Of a stretch of DNA of 64,000 nt, positions 59,890-64,000 are shown piece after piece (the first letter of the stretch is position 1; every line of letters begins with the position of its first letter). Below the pieces are notes generated by a model. The model did not search any database and was not told the DNA's origin. It saw only the letters and a program-made list of their open reading frames with translations. The DNA is taken from NCBI RefSeq assembly GCF_037975245.1, contig NC_092582.1:21164577-21228576 (forward strand). Direction: 5' to 3'. A program made the position numbers and the translations under genes. The DNA comes from Apostichopus japonicus. Its lineage: Eukaryota > Echinodermata > Holothuroidea > Aspidochirotida > Stichopodidae.

Positions 59890-60640
59890 GTCTTTTTTAC
59901 ATTGCTTTGGCGCTGCCCGGTTGATTGTAGTCAAGATCTGGATCATTTAAGATCATCTTAATAGGGCTGTTGCCATGGTAACACCATGATTATAAATTCA
60001 AATTATAGAACAAAATGTAAAATTACTGTATATTTAAGCAAAGACATGACATTTTCTTCTCAAATTCGAATTACAATTCTGTCAGCATAATGTTGCCATG
60101 ACAATGGTCTGATTGGGAATGAGCTTGATCTACAATGATAATGATCTTGATCTAATCTACCAGGCAGCCCTAGCTCTACTTGGCACTTAGATTGTGTTTC
60201 TATGTTGTTTAGTTACATAAATATGACGTTTTGTTGTCAAAGTCCGATTCAAACTCAAATTCAGTCAGCCTAGTGTTGCCATGGCAACGGTCTTGATTGA
60301 GCTCGATCGTGAGCTTAAATAGCCTGATCTTGAGCTGAATCGACCAGAAAGTCTGAAATATATGCCAGAGACACATTGATTGTATTTTCATATTGTTTAG
60401 TTACAATTATATGAATTATCCTATATTCCCCCAAATTGTTTTGAAGCGTTGTCATCGCAACGGTCCTGATTGGGTATAATACAACTTAAATGACTCAGAT
60501 CTTGATTACAATCAACCAGGCACCATACAATTGATGTTACTAAACACTTATATTGTATTTTTATGTTGTATACTCCCAAAGATATGATTTTTTTCCAATT
60601 TTTAAAGTGCTGCCATGGCACCAGCCCTGGTGGCCACACC
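59890..60640. repeat. Diverged ~125-185-bp tandem repeat carrying X-box motifs
   Basis: Five copies of GTTGCCATGGYAAC or a variant start at 59969, 60092, 60275, 60448 and 60609. Each is usually followed by a (T)GATTG..GAGCTTGATC-like stretch and an ATTGT.TTT.TATGTTGT string. The copies at 59969-59982 (GTTGCCATGGTAAC) and 60275-60288 (GTTGCCATGGCAAC) match the RFX X-box consensus fully. Confidence 0.75.
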
Positions 60641-61659
60641 CACCACTCATTTAATGGCAACCAAGTTTATTGTGACAGCTGAGGGTCCTAGCTAACCAAA
60701 AAACATGGTGGGTGAAAATCCCTAAGGGGGGGGGGGGCATTTTTCCCCGTAACTGTAACATTTCTCAAGTTATTTTGACGTTTTATCTATTTTAAGTTGT
60801 TTAAGTTGAAACATGCATGTCAAAAATTTCAAATTTTCTTCTTGAATGTCGCATTGCTTTCAAGTCGTTAGTGCTTGCTATGCTTGCACTCCTGATTTAA
60901 AATTAGGCTGCTAACAGTATTTTAGTCGCTCAATTCTGTCAATAGTTGTCCCACACCCAACTCCTCGAAGCGGAAGACGAAAAATGCCATAGACAACATA
61001 AATAACAACAAGTTCGGTAATTAATTCATTTCCGAAAAAATATTGCATGTGCCTTTTTGAAAATTTTTGTCTCCTGTGCTTTTCCACTTAATTAATTATT
61101 TCTGATTTTGTTATTCTGCATTCCATTTCCTTGATATATTCAATGTTAGCTAGTGATATTTTGTTAAAACGTGATATTTGTCACTAATTTGGTACTGTAT
61201 ATTCAGTGACGTCAAACTTCTAAGGTCTTTTTCCAAGCTATTTACTTACTTTAGATTGTAATTGAGTAATCCTTGGTCAAGCTATAAACAAAATTACACA
61301 ACCCTTGTTGACACTGTAGAATTGGACGAGGGTTCAGTTTATATTTATACTCACCGAGTGGACAGCACATGAATGGAGCACTTTGTAACCTATCAAATTG
61401 AAAGCTAAGTGATAGAATTAAAATTATTTCAAGAGGTTTTAAAGGGCAAAATAAATCAAACCTTCGTTAAAAATCCCGCTAGGTAGTAGAAAAGATTAAA
61501 GAAAAGAGGCAGAAAAAGGAGGTCATGCATGCATATTAATGCATTATGTTGATTTAGCTGTGATAACCCATTAACAGAAGTTGATTGTTTCAACGCATTA
61601 ATTTACTGCAAACAGGGATCCTCACCCTTTTGCAGAGGGCGCTGTCATACCGTTCCCCT

Positions 61660-61682
61660 CAGAGACGTATATTTCGGCTCTG
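61660..61682. mobile_element. 23-bp palindromic micro-insertion with 8-bp target duplication
   Basis: Starts CAGAGACGTA, ends TCGGCTCTG; imperfect arms of the same family as 56069. Both flanks are GTTCCCCT (61652-61659 and 61683-61690). Confidence 0.72.
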
Positions 61683-61721
61683 GTTCCCCTTACAGGGATG
61701 TGTCTAGGTTCTGGGTCCAAA

Positions 61722-61743
61722 CAGAGCCGTAGATACGGCTCTG
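61722..61743. mobile_element. 22-bp palindrome of the same micro-insertion family
   Basis: Arm CAGAGCCGTA, two bases, then its exact reverse complement. The flanks (GGTCCAAA and GTTCCTAT) do not match, so any target duplication has been lost or rearranged. It lies only 40 bases from the copy at 61660. Confidence 0.5.
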
Positions 61744-62296
61744 GTTCCTATTGCGCATGATCGATCCTTAAAGATTTTGTATAGCACAGCTGTAACGTTC
61801 TCAATCTATATGAACTGGTTGTGAAAATATGTTTAAAGAGATCTCGTCCCCAATTAATTACGAGAAGAATCCCAGTTGTAAATCCATTATATATTTCATT
61901 TCGGAGATTGGATACAATTTAAAAGCCGCTCATTTGGTTAAGCAGACGTCATTCGAATTATCTCAAAGAAGCTTTCTAATTGGTTGATTACCAGACGTGC
62001 ATGTGTAAAAATTGTCAAACGAATGATGGGCAACATTTGGTTTGGTAAACTGTGCTCGTTACAGGCGTGGTTAAAAACTACATGCTAGTTCGAATATGTC
62101 ATACTATATGTAAAAGGGAATGCACAGGTACTTTGCCCAGAAGTGTTAAAGATTCCCCAAAGGCATTCTCAGATATTTCAAAGACTGCAGGTTGTTCACT
62201 TTCGCGGAACTAGATAAGACCGATATGACATGACTGATGATCAATAACCGTCAACATCTATTGGCCAAACAAGGGCAGGTATGCTTATAGAATATG

Positions 62297-62375
62297 ATAT
62301 CGCGAAGATATGAATATTTTTAATTTGGGAATAATATCGCGAACATATGAATATTTTGAATTTGGGAATAATATT
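62297..62375. repeat. Two copies of a ~42-bp unit
   Basis: GATATCGCGAAGATATGAAT..TTTGGGAATAATATCGCGAACATATGAAT: a unit with TATCGCGA and AATTTGGGAATAATAT occurs twice. Confidence 0.8.
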
Positions 62376-62379
62376 TGTG

Positions 62380-64000
62380 GCAACAGCAGTGTGAATGAAG
62401 TAATCATGACAATGTGTTGAAGTTGTCTTTTTTCACCTTTATGCATAGTAAACTCATGTATTCACGGAGGAATGTAATATGTTTAGAAGAAGAAGTAAAA
62501 ACAACGATGCACTTTGATGAATTTCTATATACATACCAAACAAACATTGCGAATGTATCACATTTCAAGAGGAAAATAGACAGAAGATGTAAATAGGAGA
62601 GTAATACTATATGGTAGCACATCTACCGTTATAATATTTCAACACTTCTGACTGCTATTCACTTCCCCTCACCCTTCACCCTTCCCCCACTTTTGCAACT
62701 TTTGCAATATAAAATGATGAATTTTCACGAACACATTCATGGACCCCCAATTTCGTGCTTGAAATATATCGTTGTCACGATCACTGTTGTTTGAGAAACT
62801 AATGTTGTGTCACGATATTATGTACGTTGCACCGTTTGGTTGTTTTGTTTGTTATGCTACTAATGTTTCTATAAATATCTCTGCTTTAAAAGGCAATGTT
62901 TCTGCACATCTGACATGCTCATACGGTTAAATTGATGTGGCTTCGTAACATCAGTTCAGTCTTCTATTAATGCAAGTCCATAATTGTTTTCGGAATTCTA
63001 GTTACTCAACCAAAGAACATTCTCATAAAATTAGACCCCCCCCCTCCCTCCATGGATGATATCCGACACCATTTGCCCTTGAAAATTTTTATTTGTTATT
63101 CTTATACTGAATTTTGTTCGTAGAAGTTTGAGTTGCTTCTGATGAGCTAAGTCGTTTTGATTGATGAGACTTAAACAAGGTTCAGTGGTATGTAATACAG
63201 TACTCGCTGAGAGCAGTACGGAAGCCGATAGATTCTGACGTTTGTTACAATCAATGAGTTATAGGCATGAGTATTAGGTAAAACTATTTCACATACGTTA
63301 AGCGGGTTGACATGCATCCACCACATTTTTGATAGTCATTTTCATTTATAGTTTTATTTGGCATGAATTATGCTTTCTGTTCCGAGTTTGCCGAGGGCGA
63401 TGTCCAATTTACCCTTAATTCCCGATTGCTCAGTCATTTCCTGTATCGCTTTGATTTGCCCTGTGTCAAGAAAAGGGGACACTTGATTGGAATTAGATAA
63501 CTTGTATAATCCACTCCTGGTTCTCTGACTCTATCGTAGACTATATATCCCTAAATAAAACCCATTGTTTTTTTTACTTATTACTTTATACACAGTACGC
63601 AGTGTGTACAATGTGTATATAGAAACTACAATAAGACATCTTTCACTACTGATATTTAGGGCGTTGCGCGCCTGGCACTGTTTAATGTCGTGGTCCAGAT
63701 TTCCTAATATGCTCAGTAATGCTCAGTGTATAGAGGAGGTGAAAGCTTTACTAAGACATAGTTGGGTTGGTGGTTGATCGACGTATAAATCATTCTCAGA
63801 GGGGTAACACATGCAAGCTGTCGATCACTGTGTTGTAATTTCCTCATGCATAATGCATGGAACACACAGCATCATCTCCCCACTGGTGGTGGTGTCTGTG
63901 GGGGAGGGGAATTTCTCTGCTCTGCCGACTGAAGCGACATTAAATAAATGATGTTGTAGGACGGAGGTTTGGTGGAGCCTGGCGGTGTGGGTAGATGGGG
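62380..64000. other. Right edge, no gene recognised
   Basis: AT-rich sequence with short frames on both strands and no motif I can place. An exon of a gene extending beyond the window is possible but not visible. Confidence 0.45.

Overview
The window is animal nuclear DNA: AT-rich, intron-rich and dense in tandem repeats and small DNA transposons. Protein similarity judged by eye and the repeat style suggest a marine deuterostome invertebrate, most likely an echinoderm such as a sea cucumber; that placement is inference. Almost every long open frame is an accidental reading of repeats. Two real protein-coding genes were found, both on the minus strand, and both were reconstructed exon by exon with intron phases that close.

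Gene 1 is KIFAP3/KAP3, the non-motor subunit of heterotrimeric kinesin-2, which drives intraflagellar and organelle transport. Its 19 coding exons run from 42831 (ATG) down to 6302 (stop) and give a complete 803-residue protein. Its introns are loaded with repeats: a 34-bp array of about 5.4 kb (7141-12590), a 64-bp array (14500-16350), a 28-bp array (19600-20330), a 48-bp array (28454-29994) and a hairpin-forming 28-bp array (33165-34150). Two inverted copies of a 1.7-kb hAT-type element with perfect 8-bp target duplications (17618-19307 and 24265-25975) flank exons 14-18.

Gene 2 (52929 down to 49692, five coding exons, 436 residues) is a serine/threonine-type protein kinase of a family I do not recognise. 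It has a coiled-coil-like N-terminus, a Ser/Gly-rich linker and a non-canonical catalytic core. A decayed copy of its C-terminus lies just downstream.

Other regions: 39.3-42.0 kb is a decayed DNA transposon with 18-22-bp terminal repeats, many GTTATGGACGGAA subterminal repeats and a broken transposon-type coding region. 43.2-49.2 kb and 53-56 kb are nests of small hAT-like elements (CAGTGGCG, CAGGCCCG and CAGGCGCG ends) and tandem repeats. 56-64 kb has no recognisable gene but holds three 22-24-bp palindromes, two of them inside perfect 8-bp target duplications, and a tandem repeat carrying RFX X-box motifs. 1-6 kb is non-coding downstream sequence of KIFAP3 with minor repeats.

The most striking structure is the 48-bp minisatellite of intron 10. 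It has copied the last ~28 bases of KIFAP3 exon 10 plus its 5' splice site about 32 times in tandem, so the gene carries a ladder of alternative donors, of which only the first keeps the reading frame open.
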